Origin: Actinomycetota bacterium
GTDB lineage: Bacteria; Actinomycetota; Acidimicrobiia; Acidimicrobiales; Ilumatobacteraceae
Length of the DNA: 13,844 bases
Direction: 5' to 3'
Assembly (NCBI GenBank): GCA_009705435.1
Contig: WLTJ01000014.1
Coordinates: 1-13,844, forward strand
Shown: positions 7,509-13,844 of the stretch, piece by piece
How positions within the stretch are numbered: the stretch's first letter is position 1
How the letters are laid out: every line of letters starts with the position of its first letter
Made by a program: the position numbers and the translations under genes
The notes under the pieces: model-generated
Database searches by the model: none
What the model was told of the DNA's origin: nothing
What the model saw: only the letters and a program-made list of their open reading frames with translations

Positions 7509-8702
7509 ATGAAGAAGGTGTTTACCCGCTCAGAAAAAACTGCCAAGGCTCCGCTCCCGCAAGGCTTCGCAACTATTTGGGTGACGGTGGCCCTTGACTT
7601 AGTGGGTTTTGGAATCGTTGTTCCTATTTTGGGCCGATATGCCGAGCGTTTCGGTGCCAGCGGTCTCGAGGTTGGATTGCTCTTCGCCTCATTTTCCCTT
7701 GCGCAGTTGGTGTGTGCTCCACTTCTTGGGCGTCTCTCCGATCGCATCGGTCGCAAACCGGTGATCATGATTTCATTACTAGGAACTGCGGTGGGATCGT
7801 TTGTCACTGGTGCTGCTGGGGCATTGTGGGTTCTTTTTCTTGGCCGTATTTTGGACGGAGCATCGGGGGCCAGTGTGGCCGTGGCCCAAGGTGCAGTGAC
7901 CGACCTTGCTCCGCCCAGTGAACGTCCGCGACTGTTGGGGCTTTTGGGTGCAGCCTTCGGCGTTGGATTTGTGGTGGGTCCGGCTCTCGGTGGCTTGGCA
8001 TCTTTAGGTGGCGAGCATCTTCCATTCTTCGTGGCAGGAACGGTGGCATTGATCAACGCCGGCGTGGCTTGGTTCCGCTTGCCTGAGACTCGTCCTGCGC
8101 GAGTTCGTGACGAAGCTCGCATGCACAGCAGTCAAGGGACCAGCGCCAAAATTCGCCTGTGGGGTTTAGCGCTGACTGGTTTCACAGCCATCGTCGCATT
8201 CAGTGGATTCGAAGCCACTTTCTCGCTTCTTGCCGGAAATCGTTTCAATCTGACCGAGGGTGGCATCGCAGCGATTTTTGTTGGTATCGGTGTAGTCCTT
8301 GTTGTGGTGCAAGGCATTCTGATTGCACCGATCAACGCCAAGCTCGGGACTCAGCGTTCGTTGCAGATTGGTCTAGTTCTCAACAGCGCCGGTCTGATCA
8401 TTCTGGCTTTTGCTGAATCTTGGTCAATTTTGATTATTGCTTTGTCCTTCTTGACAGTTGGACAAGGTTTAGTCGCGCCCAACTTGTCAACTCTTGTCTC
8501 GGGTCGCGTACCCGATCATCGTCGTGGCGAAGCGCTTGGTTTTCAACAAGGAGTCAACGCCATCGGCCGCGTCAGTGGTCCAGCCTTGGCGGGTATTTTG
8601 TATGACCATGTGTCAATCGGTTCGCCTTATCTCGTGGGTGGGGCGCTGTGCGCTTTAGCCTTGCTCTTTGCGGTTGGGGTCGGAGAACAAGAATCATTCT
8701 GA
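7509..8702 (+). CDS. Major facilitator superfamily transporter, DHA1/TetA-like drug:H+ antiporter
   Basis: The 397-residue product is an integral membrane protein with about 12 hydrophobic segments. TM1 has the ALDLVGFGIVVPILG pattern with D30, typical of TetA-like antiporters. Motif A is at 74-84 (GRLSDRIGRKP), in the loop between TM2 and TM3. The antiporter motif C appears as the glycine-rich stretch GVGFVVGPALGG at the end of TM5. A cytoplasmic loop rich in charged residues (around TRPARVRDEARM) links the two six-helix halves. The protein should export a small molecule in exchange for protons; the substrate cannot be read from sequence. The open frame continues upstream into cysS, but ATG 7509 has a ribosome site and follows the cysS stop by 19 bases. 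Linkage to cysS is probably only transcriptional. Confidence 0.92.
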   Translation: MKKVFTRSEKTAKAPLPQGFATIWVTVALDLVGFGIVVPILGRYAERFGASGLEVGLLFASFSLAQLVCAPLLGRLSDRIGRKPVIMISLLGTAVGSFVTGAAGALWVLFLGRILDGASGASVAVAQGAVTDLAPPSERPRLLGLLGAAFGVGFVVGPALGGLASLGGEHLPFFVAGTVALINAGVAWFRLPETRPARVRDEARMHSSQGTSAKIRLWGLALTGFTAIVAFSGFEATFSLLAGNRFNLTEGGIAAIFVGIGVVLVVVQGILIAPINAKLGTQRSLQIGLVLNSAGLIILAFAESWSILIIALSFLTVGQGLVAPNLSTLVSGRVPDHRRGEALGFQQGVNAIGRVSGPALAGILYDHVSIGSPYLVGGALCALALLFAVGVGEQESF

Positions 8703-8717
8703 ACGACACGAGGTCGT

Positions 8718-8732
8718 CGAATGAGTCATTCG
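8718..8732. repeat. Palindrome of 15 bases, possible terminator stem or operator
   Basis: CGAATGA and TCATTCG are perfect reverse complements around a single central G. As RNA it can form a 6-bp stem with a 3-base loop. On the plus strand it is followed by TGTGTTGTG, which is only moderately T-rich. It sits 16 bases after the MFS stop, so a weak terminator for that gene is possible. Confidence 0.45.
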
Positions 8733-8790
8733 TGTGTTGTGAACCTGCACTTGCGGGCCATCTCAGTGATAGTCGTGGCGGTGGCTTTTT

Positions 8791-8806
8791 GGGTGACTTC
8801 TCACCC
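8791..8806. repeat. Short perfect hairpin with 4-base loop
   Basis: GGGTGA and TCACCC pair across the loop CTTC. Five T residues lie just before it on the plus strand (8786-8790), so on the minus strand the hairpin is followed by A residues. This is the wrong side for an intrinsic terminator in either direction. It may stabilise 3' ends or act with Rho. Confidence 0.4.
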
Positions 8807-8836
8807 TCATGGTTTCCCCATTCCACGATGGTCCAG

Positions 8837-8862
8837 TCGCACGCGTGGTACCCGTGGTGCGA
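8837..8862. repeat. Inverted repeat TCGCAC ... GTGCGA
   Basis: Six-base arms (8837-8842 and 8857-8862) enclose 14 bases. The palindromes CACGCGTG and GGTACC lie inside. It is 18 bases beyond the VTC stop on that gene's strand. Function is unknown; a 3'-end structure for the VTC transcript is possible. Confidence 0.3.
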
Positions 8863-8879
8863 GTAAACGCTCAAAACGG

Positions 8880-9623
8880 TTAATCGGCTTCGAGACCGAC
8901 AAGTCGTTGAGCGGTTCGAATCATTCCCTGATGAAAATCTGGATTGAGCCGCGCTATGCCAGCGCAGTATTTACTCACGGAGACTCTTCGCGCTCCGCAT
9001 CTCACGAGTAGCCGATTGGTGGGACTATGCGGAAACTGGTTCTTCAACTCAATGATGGTGGCTCCGGCAATCAAAGGAGAGTTATTTTGGTTGCTCATCA
9101 CTATCTCCTGATCAATCGTCAGACGTTCGCCCCGCTCAGGATTTACTAATGTGCTCCTCAGATAATTTAGATGCAAAGTCGCATGGAGCGAATGCTGATC
9201 GATCCCAGTGATTAACTGACCAAGCCAGTCTTGCTCTTGCGGCGAAATTTGATCTTGCTGGTCTGCGGGTCTCGGCCTTCGAAACTTCTTCGTCTCACCA
9301 CGCCCAGTCTTTTGTTTGACTTCCAGAAAACTGGAGTCATCAGAATAGGTTCTCACTCGAATTTTGTATCTATGACGACGGCCTTTGACATGGTCGCGAT
9401 ACGAGGTGAGATTGTCATCATCAAAGTAGGTTGTTTTGTACAGAAAAGCTTGAGAGTCATTCATTGAAAGAACAAGCCAACTTCGCTGAAGTTCTGCAGC
9501 TAAATGATGAAGGCGTGACTGATGAATGACGTACTTACTCTCGTATCGTCTTTGAAGACTGGCGATTTCATCAACAACCTCAAGGTTCGTCAGCGAAAAA
9601 TGCTGAAAAAGATTGTCAGGCAT
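8880..9623 (-). CDS. VTC-domain (polyphosphate polymerase-like) protein
   Basis: The 247-residue product lacks a signal peptide or membrane segment and should be cytoplasmic. It matches the VTC domain of the triphosphate tunnel superfamily. Seen in order: RRYESKYVI (26-33), TTYFDDD (64-70), KGRRHRYKIRVR (80-91), FLEVKQKTGRGE (99-110), LTIDQE (168-173), IIELKN (190-195) and SVSKYCAGI (215-223). The basic R/K strands and the acidic E101, E192 and the K218 region line the tunnel in the yeast Vtc4 enzyme, which makes polyphosphate from ATP; that these residues do the same here is inference. The upstream DUF4956 gene ends 9 bases before the start, so the two form an operon. No clear ribosome site precedes the ATG, which suggests translational coupling. 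The family also includes members with unproven activity. Confidence 0.88.
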   Translation of the reverse strand: MPDNLFQHFSLTNLEVVDEIASLQRRYESKYVIHQSRLHHLAAELQRSWLVLSMNDSQAFLYKTTYFDDDNLTSYRDHVKGRRHRYKIRVRTYSDDSSFLEVKQKTGRGETKKFRRPRPADQQDQISPQEQDWLGQLITGIDQHSLHATLHLNYLRSTLVNPERGERLTIDQEIVMSNQNNSPLIAGATIIELKNQFPHSPTNRLLVRCGARRVSVSKYCAGIARLNPDFHQGMIRTAQRLVGLEAD

Positions 9624-9632
9624 CTCGTAAAA

Positions 9633-10205
9633 TCACTTGGGGGAGCGGAAAAGAACATCAATGACCATAATGTCCCGGACAACATCAATTGAACGGATAT
9701 TCACTGATTGAACTCGCCTAGAAAAAGTCTTCTCCAGATGACTAATAAGATCAGATTCATCATTGATCACAACGTCTAGTTCAATTTTGATGCGTTGATA
9801 GCGCGATTTGCCTCCTAGAGAGACAATGTCGATAAAAAACATGGTCACCACAAGCAAGCTCGCAAAAATGATCTTGATTTGGAATCCCATTCCGGGCATA
9901 CCGGCCATGAGTCCAAGCACTAGTGCAACCATGGTGAAGCCAATTTCGATTTGCCCCGATTCTTCGGAACGCAATCGCACAACGCTTAACACCGCAAACA
10001 AACCGAATCCGACGCCGACGTTGATGGGCCCCGATGCTCCAAGTGCAGCCGAGACTGTGAATAGGCTGATATTAAATGCGACATATCCGACAACCTGATC
10101 CCACCGTCGATGGCGTCGAAAATAAATCATGAAAACCAAAACAAAGATTGAAACCAAATTCAGTGTGAGATCACGAATTAACTCAACGCTGTCCAGACCG
10201 TCCAT
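9633..10205 (-). CDS. DUF4956 family membrane protein
   Basis: From the ATG at 10205 the product has 190 residues. It has about four to five hydrophobic segments (about 12-28, 37-54, 63-77, 88-105 and 109-127) and a soluble C-terminal domain (about 136-190) rich in beta-strand-like stretches. The signature GVGFGLFAVLSVVRLRSEE (about 64-82) is typical of DUF4956. The function of the family is unknown, but its genes often stand beside VTC-domain and CotH genes, as here. A reasonable inference is that it is the membrane partner of the VTC protein. An in-frame upstream start at 10250 would add 15 residues, but the strong AGGGGG site before 10205 favours the shorter form. Confidence 0.88.
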   Translation of the reverse strand: MDGLDSVELIRDLTLNLVSIFVLVFMIYFRRHRRWDQVVGYVAFNISLFTVSAALGASGPINVGVGFGLFAVLSVVRLRSEESGQIEIGFTMVALVLGLMAGMPGMGFQIKIIFASLLVVTMFFIDIVSLGGKSRYQRIKIELDVVINDESDLISHLEKTFSRRVQSVNIRSIDVVRDIMVIDVLFRSPK

Positions 10206-10270
10206 TTGTGTGCCCCCTATGCAATTGACTAAGTGTACTGACCAGCGCAAGTTGGGGTAGTTTTAAACTC
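10206..10270. promoter_or_regulatory. Divergent control region between DUF4956/VTC and CotH genes
   Basis: Sixty-five bases separate the two divergent starts. On the plus strand TAGTTT (10258-10263) ends 7 bases before the GTG of the CotH gene, a spacing typical of leaderless actinobacterial transcripts. On the minus strand a TACACT box (10233-10238) lies before the DUF4956 ribosome site and could be a -10 element. No clear -35 boxes were found, and TTGACT at 10225-10230 is too far from the plus-strand box. The shared region suggests joint regulation of both arms. Confidence 0.35.
10213..10218 (-). promoter_or_regulatory. Ribosome binding site of the DUF4956 gene
   Basis: On the minus strand AGGGGG is followed by a 7-base spacer (CACACAA) and the ATG at 10205. 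This decides the start against the upstream in-frame alternative at 10250. Confidence 0.6.
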
Positions 10271-12964
10271 GTGTTCACCCAAAAATTAAAGATCTTTCTG
10301 ATATTGACATTTTCGCTTTTAGTTGGGTGTTCTGCGAGCACGATTGAGACTTCTACCTCATCGTCAATCGTCGATCTTGATGTCAATCCTGATCAGGACG
10401 GTACCACTGGGGTTCGAATATCAGAGATCAATTTCCACGCCGTAGAAGGTTCTAGTGAATTTGTTGAGTTAGTAAACCTTGGAGCAGTTGATGCTCAAAT
10501 GCAAGGTTGGTGCATCGAAGGAATTGATTTTTGTTTTGAGGAATTAACAATCTTGAGTACGGGTGAATACTTTGTGATTGATGAATCTCAATATAAAGGG
10601 GCATTGTCCAATGATTCTGAAGAATTGCGCCTTGTTGACTCGCTTGGCCAAATTATTGATGTTTTGAACTATGACGATGATACTTGGCCTGAATTAGCGG
10701 ACGGTAACGGGCATTCACTTCAACGTATTGACTTCGCCGCGCCAAACGTCGGACCTGGTGCGTGGTCGTCGGGAACCCCGAGTCCTGGTTATGAATTTTT
10801 AGAAAAAATGAGCGTGGTAGCGAGGGAAATTGTTTTCTCAGAGGTGCACTATCACCCGTTGAGTGACAACCCAAGTGAAGCCTTTGTTGAATTAGTAAAC
10901 AACACTTCCGTATCTGTGGACTTGAATGGTTGGTGCATCCAAGGAATCCAATATTGCTGGGAGAGTTCTGCGATTATCGAGCCGAAATCAGTTTTTGTGC
11001 TAAAGCCTTTTGAATCTGCGATCAGGTTGTCTCATTCAAGGGGACTCATGCAGTTGGTAGATGACGAGCTCAATGTGCAAGACATTATGCGATATGAAGA
11101 TAGTGATCCATGGCCTGCCTCGGCTGACGGTTATGGCCTATCGCTCCAACGCCTTAACTTGAAGTTTGATGGTTTTGAACCTGGTAATTGGATTGCAGGC
11201 GAACCAACTCCAGGCGTTAGTTCTGCTTTTGAAGGAAGTTCTGTGCTTCCAATTTTTTCCAAAGTTGAATTTGAATTATCACCAAGTGCCGGCACTCCGA
11301 TCGGAGTTACCGGGAGGGTGAAAGACGCTCAATCAATTGAACTCGGTTACAGAATCGATTTCGGACCTGAGGAGATTCTTCCGGTTGATGTGGCAGCGGA
11401 TGGATCAATCTCTGTGAGCATCCCTGGTCAGGTTGCGGGTTCATTAGTGCGATTTCGTTTGATTGGTCGCGGCGTAGGTGGCGAAGGAACATTCCCCCGT
11501 CAGGGTGATGGAGCCACCTATACGGGGACAGTTGTCGCTGGCGAACCTGATTCTCCGACGAGCCTTCCCCGTCTCCAGTGGTTCATGCCTGATGAACTCT
11601 ACGATGCGGCACGGTTGGAGACGACTCTCCATGGTGATGATGGTTTCCCAGCCGTCTTCGCCTATGACGGGGAGATCGTAGACAATGTCACAATTCGAAT
11701 CAAAGGAAATCAGGCTCGATCCAATAAGAAAAAGAAGTGGAAGGTCATGCTGCCAGCAGGTCATACCTGGGATATGGGTGGCTTATTGGAAACGGAAGTC
11801 GATGAGTTCGACTTGTTGCCGGCAGCTACTGATAAATCCTTCGCGCGTGAATTTTTGACGTCTGATCTACAAAGACTGTCAGGTGGATATAGGCAGGAAG
11901 TTTTTCCAGTTCGACTGGAGCGCAATAATCTGTTTTTTGGACTGTACATGTACGGGGAATCTAGTGATGCGGATTGGAGAGATTCTCTGGGGCTTTCAAA
12001 GGACTCTTTGGTCTACAAAGCCGAGCGGGTTGCGAAACTTTCGTTAGGTAATCTTGACCTACCAAAGACGGACTTTTCAACTTTCTATCAGCGGTATTCA
12101 CCTGAATTTCTTGACCCCGAGGATGCGATTTTACGAGGATTTATTCGGACGATTAATACCTTGAAGGGTGAAGAACTCATTGATTTCGCCTTTAAACATA
12201 TTGATGTGCCGCAGGTCGTTGAGGCGATAGCAACGATGAGAATTGCGCAGAATCCCGAATGGCAGCATAAGAATTATTATGTGGTTTTTGACCCAGCGGA
12301 TGAACTATGGCGGTTAATTCCCATTGATGCAGATCTGAATTTTGGTCGACGATGGAGTAGCCCTTGCAATGCACGTTGCGACGAAGTTCGCGCTGATCCT
12401 TACATGAGTTATCCAGACGGAAATCGGTTAGCAAGAATCTTTCTGAAAGACGAAGTTTTCTTGGGTATGGTTGATCGTCGAACTCGTTCACTAGCAGACG
12501 AATTTCTCGCGCCTGGATATGTTGAGGCGAAGATAACAAATTTGTACGACATCATGTCCGCCGACGCAGCGCGTGATTTAAATCAATGGGGACAATATGG
12601 TGATTCTCAGACCCTGGAGGAAGCACAAGAAATTTTGTTGACAGAATATTTCGTTCCTAAGCGAGAGATGTATATCTTGACCGATAAATATCTTCCTGCG
12701 CCTCAAATTTCTAATCCTAGAATTGAAGTGTCCGTAACGAAGAAAGATCCTGATGGAACAGTTTTGAGTGGGCGTCTATCAAATTCAGGACTGGAGTTTG
12801 TAGATGTATCACTTCGAACATTCGTTGACATCAACGCAGTACTTCCGGCGGGGGTTGTGATCCCGCCACTGGGGAGTATTGATGTGGTTTTCGTCAAGAG
12901 TCCAAGGATTTCCGAAGGCACTTCTCGATTGGTGGTCTTAGCCGAGCGAATCGCAGGGGATTAG
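10271..12964 (+). CDS. Lipoprotein with two lamin-tail domains and a CotH kinase domain
   Basis: The 897-residue product starts with a lipoprotein signal: basic residues, a hydrophobic stretch and the lipobox LVGC (cysteine 20), then a Ser/Thr-rich linker. Two lamin-tail domains follow (about 47-176 and 184-320); they share the patterns FVELVN, GWCIxGIxxCxE, SLQR and PGxWxxGxPxPG, so they arose by duplication. A beta-rich segment (about 325-425) leads to the CotH domain (about 436-700), with TIRIKGNQARSNKKKKWKV (474-492), a FGLYMYGE strand (556-563), WQHKNYYVVFD (664-674) and LIPIDADLNFG (682-692). CotH proteins are atypical kinases that phosphorylate secreted proteins in spore formers; the aspartates of the last motif are probable metal ligands. 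Residues after 700 are helical and end in a beta-rich tail. The only suitable start is GTG. The domain should act outside the membrane; its target is unknown. Confidence 0.9.
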   Translation: MFTQKLKIFLILTFSLLVGCSASTIETSTSSSIVDLDVNPDQDGTTGVRISEINFHAVEGSSEFVELVNLGAVDAQMQGWCIEGIDFCFEELTILSTGEYFVIDESQYKGALSNDSEELRLVDSLGQIIDVLNYDDDTWPELADGNGHSLQRIDFAAPNVGPGAWSSGTPSPGYEFLEKMSVVAREIVFSEVHYHPLSDNPSEAFVELVNNTSVSVDLNGWCIQGIQYCWESSAIIEPKSVFVLKPFESAIRLSHSRGLMQLVDDELNVQDIMRYEDSDPWPASADGYGLSLQRLNLKFDGFEPGNWIAGEPTPGVSSAFEGSSVLPIFSKVEFELSPSAGTPIGVTGRVKDAQSIELGYRIDFGPEEILPVDVAADGSISVSIPGQVAGSLVRFRLIGRGVGGEGTFPRQGDGATYTGTVVAGEPDSPTSLPRLQWFMPDELYDAARLETTLHGDDGFPAVFAYDGEIVDNVTIRIKGNQARSNKKKKWKVMLPAGHTWDMGGLLETEVDEFDLLPAATDKSFAREFLTSDLQRLSGGYRQEVFPVRLERNNLFFGLYMYGESSDADWRDSLGLSKDSLVYKAERVAKLSLGNLDLPKTDFSTFYQRYSPEFLDPEDAILRGFIRTINTLKGEELIDFAFKHIDVPQVVEAIATMRIAQNPEWQHKNYYVVFDPADELWRLIPIDADLNFGRRWSSPCNARCDEVRADPYMSYPDGNRLARIFLKDEVFLGMVDRRTRSLADEFLAPGYVEAKITNLYDIMSADAARDLNQWGQYGDSQTLEEAQEILLTEYFVPKREMYILTDKYLPAPQISNPRIEVSVTKKDPDGTVLSGRLSNSGLEFVDVSLRTFVDINAVLPAGVVIPPLGSIDVVFVKSPRISEGTSRLVVLAERIAGD

Positions 12965-13016
12965 AAGACCTGGGTGACGGCCCATGCGCCTGGCGTCTTT
13001 ACGCTGAGCGGTGAAG

Positions 13017-13421
13017 TCAGCGGTACTCGGTGAACGTGCGCACTGCGACGAATACTTCATCTAAGGCGGCAAACACGGGCGTATTGGCGAGCAACTTTTC
13101 CTGATCGCCGTACAGACGAATGCGACCCGTGATGAAGGCCTGTTGGGCATTGAGTTTGTCGGTGGCGACAGCGGTTGCTGTTTCCCAGTCCTGTTCGAAA
13201 CGCACATCTTCTGGGTCTGCTGCGCCAGGGCCAAACGTGGCGTGTCCATCGCCGACCTGCAGGTGATATGTGACCTCGCCTTCAGGACCACCAGTGACAG
13301 TCTGCGTAATACCGATGTTGTGTTCGCTGGCGAGTAAGGCAATGGCTTGGTTGGAGGCAACCGCTTCAGTGAGGGCATCAATCCACTCAAGACTGAGATA
13401 GCGAACGGCGTGAGTGCTCAT
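13017..13421 (-). CDS. SCP2-like sterol/lipid carrier domain protein
   Basis: The 134-residue product is one small soluble domain without a signal peptide. The central beta strands (EVTYHLQVGDGHATFGPG) and the ending with W-E-T-A-T-A-V-A-T, LNAQQAFITGRIRLYGD and a hydrophobic C-terminal helix match SCP2-type carrier domains, which hold lipids or acyl compounds in a hydrophobic tunnel. Such small SCP2 proteins are common in actinobacteria, often without known substrate. The start is ATG with only a weak ribosome site. It lies 30 bases downstream of the DedA gene stop on the same strand, so the two may share a transcript. It converges on the CotH gene across 52 bases in which no clear terminator was found. 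Confidence 0.82.
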   Translation of the reverse strand: MSTHAVRYLSLEWIDALTEAVASNQAIALLASEHNIGITQTVTGGPEGEVTYHLQVGDGHATFGPGAADPEDVRFEQDWETATAVATDKLNAQQAFITGRIRLYGDQEKLLANTPVFAALDEVFVAVRTFTEYR

Positions 13422-13451
13422 AAGTTCTTAGTCTGCCAGCGAAAATCCGGC

Positions 13452-13844
13452 TTATGACTGGGCAGAACGACGATGGCGCCAAATTTCAATCGCCATGGGA
13501 AGTACCGAGATAATGACGATCAAAATCAGTGCTATTTCAATATTGCTTTCAATCCAAGACACCTCACCTAAGAAGTAGCCAAGAGTTGTGATTCCGATAC
13601 TCCACAAGGCTCCACCAATGATGTTGTAGATCACGAAGGTGCGGTAGTTCATTTTTCCAACACCAGCAACGATCGGAGCAAATGTTCGCACGATTGGAAC
13701 AAAGCGTGCCATCACGATGGTCTTTGAGCCGTGCTTCTCAAGAAACGCGTGAGCTTTATCAATGTTTCTCGGGTTAAAAAGTTTGCTTTGTGGCCGGTCA
13801 AACAAACTTGGGCCGACCTTGCGTCCAAAGATGTAACCAACCTG
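13452..13844 (-). CDS. DedA family membrane protein, C-terminal part (5' end outside window)
   Basis: The frame is open to the window edge and 130 residues are visible. They begin with Q-V-G-Y-I-F-G-R-K-V-G, the end of the first conserved DedA block, then HAFLEKHGSKTIVMARFVP, the VRTFAPIVAGVGKM block and a N-I-I-G-G-A-L-W membrane segment. The R-F-x-P-x-x-R arginines are those needed for function in studied DedA proteins. A last hydrophobic helix and a basic tail (WRHRR) close the protein. DedA/SNARE-associated proteins are membrane transporters or scramblases linked to lipid carrier recycling (undecaprenyl phosphate in some members) and to membrane potential. Which role applies here cannot be seen. 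Confidence 0.93.
   Translation of the reverse strand, partial: QVGYIFGRKVGPSLFDRPQSKLFNPRNIDKAHAFLEKHGSKTIVMARFVPIVRTFAPIVAGVGKMNYRTFVIYNIIGGALWSIGITTLGYFLGEVSWIESNIEIALILIVIISVLPMAIEIWRHRRSAQS

Larger units (their letters stand above)
8703..8879. other. Non-coding convergent intergenic region with three inverted repeats
   Basis: This 177-base stretch separates the MFS stop from the stop of the convergent VTC gene. No coding frame in it is credible. It holds at least three dyads (8718-8732, 8791-8806, 8837-8862) plus a small ACGAC/GTCGT stem at 8703-8717, right after the MFS stop. None is followed by a clear T-run in either direction, so none is a standard intrinsic terminator. It also marks the border where base composition becomes AT-richer towards the right. 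Confidence 0.5.

Noticed and set aside
7388..8122. Long open frame of 244 codons on the minus strand opposite cysS and the MFS gene
   Set aside because: Its translation is a run of Arg, Pro, Thr and Ala without any domain, and it lies fully antisense to two well-supported genes; it is a by-product of codon bias.
8725..8862. tRNA or CRISPR-like structure in the dyad-rich gap
   Set aside because: No cloverleaf, no T-loop GTTCRA-type sequence and no direct repeats with regular spacers were found.
8721..9011. Open frame of 96 codons on the plus strand after the MFS gene
   Set aside because: It overlaps the 3' end of the VTC gene by over 130 bases, has no ribosome site, no recognisable family and covers the palindrome region.
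12965..13016. Possible terminator (AAGAC ... GTCTT and TGGG ... CCCA stems) between the CotH and SCP2 genes
   Set aside because: The stems are short with a long interior and no T-tract of use in either direction, so the structure is too weak to call.

Overview
The window looks like chromosomal DNA of an actinobacterium, possibly of the class Acidimicrobiia. The gene set supports this: an NDMA/zinc-type alcohol dehydrogenase tail, an LCP (LytR-CpsA-Psr) protein with a Thr/Pro-rich tail, an archaeal-type valyl-tRNA synthetase, an SCP2-like protein and a DedA protein. GTG starts and very short intergenic gaps also fit. The lineage is an inference; no rRNA, tRNA, insertion sequence, CRISPR array or integration site was seen.

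Layout. Positions 1-2109 (+) hold the end of an alcohol dehydrogenase gene, then an AAA+ ATPase of the MoxR/ChlI type (269-1186) and a von Willebrand A protein (1216-2109). Positions 2106-6080 (-) hold valS followed by an LCP cell-wall ligase gene. cysS is divergent from valS and is followed by an MFS drug:H+ antiporter gene (6131-8702, +). After a 177-base non-coding stretch rich in dyads comes an AT-richer module: a VTC-domain polyphosphate polymerase-like gene and a DUF4956 membrane protein gene (8880-10205, -), divergent from a large lipoprotein with two lamin-tail domains and a CotH kinase domain (10271-12964, +). The window ends with an SCP2-like gene and a 5'-truncated DedA gene (13017-13844, -).

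The most notable observation is at the ATPase/VWA junction. The ATPase reading frame contains the heptamer G GGA AAA (1150-1156) in the phase needed for -1 slippage. Five bases later comes an all-G/C 6-bp stem-loop (1162-1177). The -1 frame is open through the whole VWA gene, whose own GTG start is poorly supported. Frameshifting would give a fused AAA+-VWA protein of about 613 residues, close to the size of ChlD-type chelatase subunits, while ordinary termination gives the 305-residue ATPase. Programmed frameshifting is known in chlD-like chelatase genes, so this is a testable candidate and not a proven event.

The second notable unit is the VTC-DUF4956-CotH module. It combines a cytosolic polymerase-like enzyme, a membrane partner and an exported kinase-like lipoprotein. 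Its combined role is inferred from co-location and known co-occurrence of these families, and its substrate is unknown.
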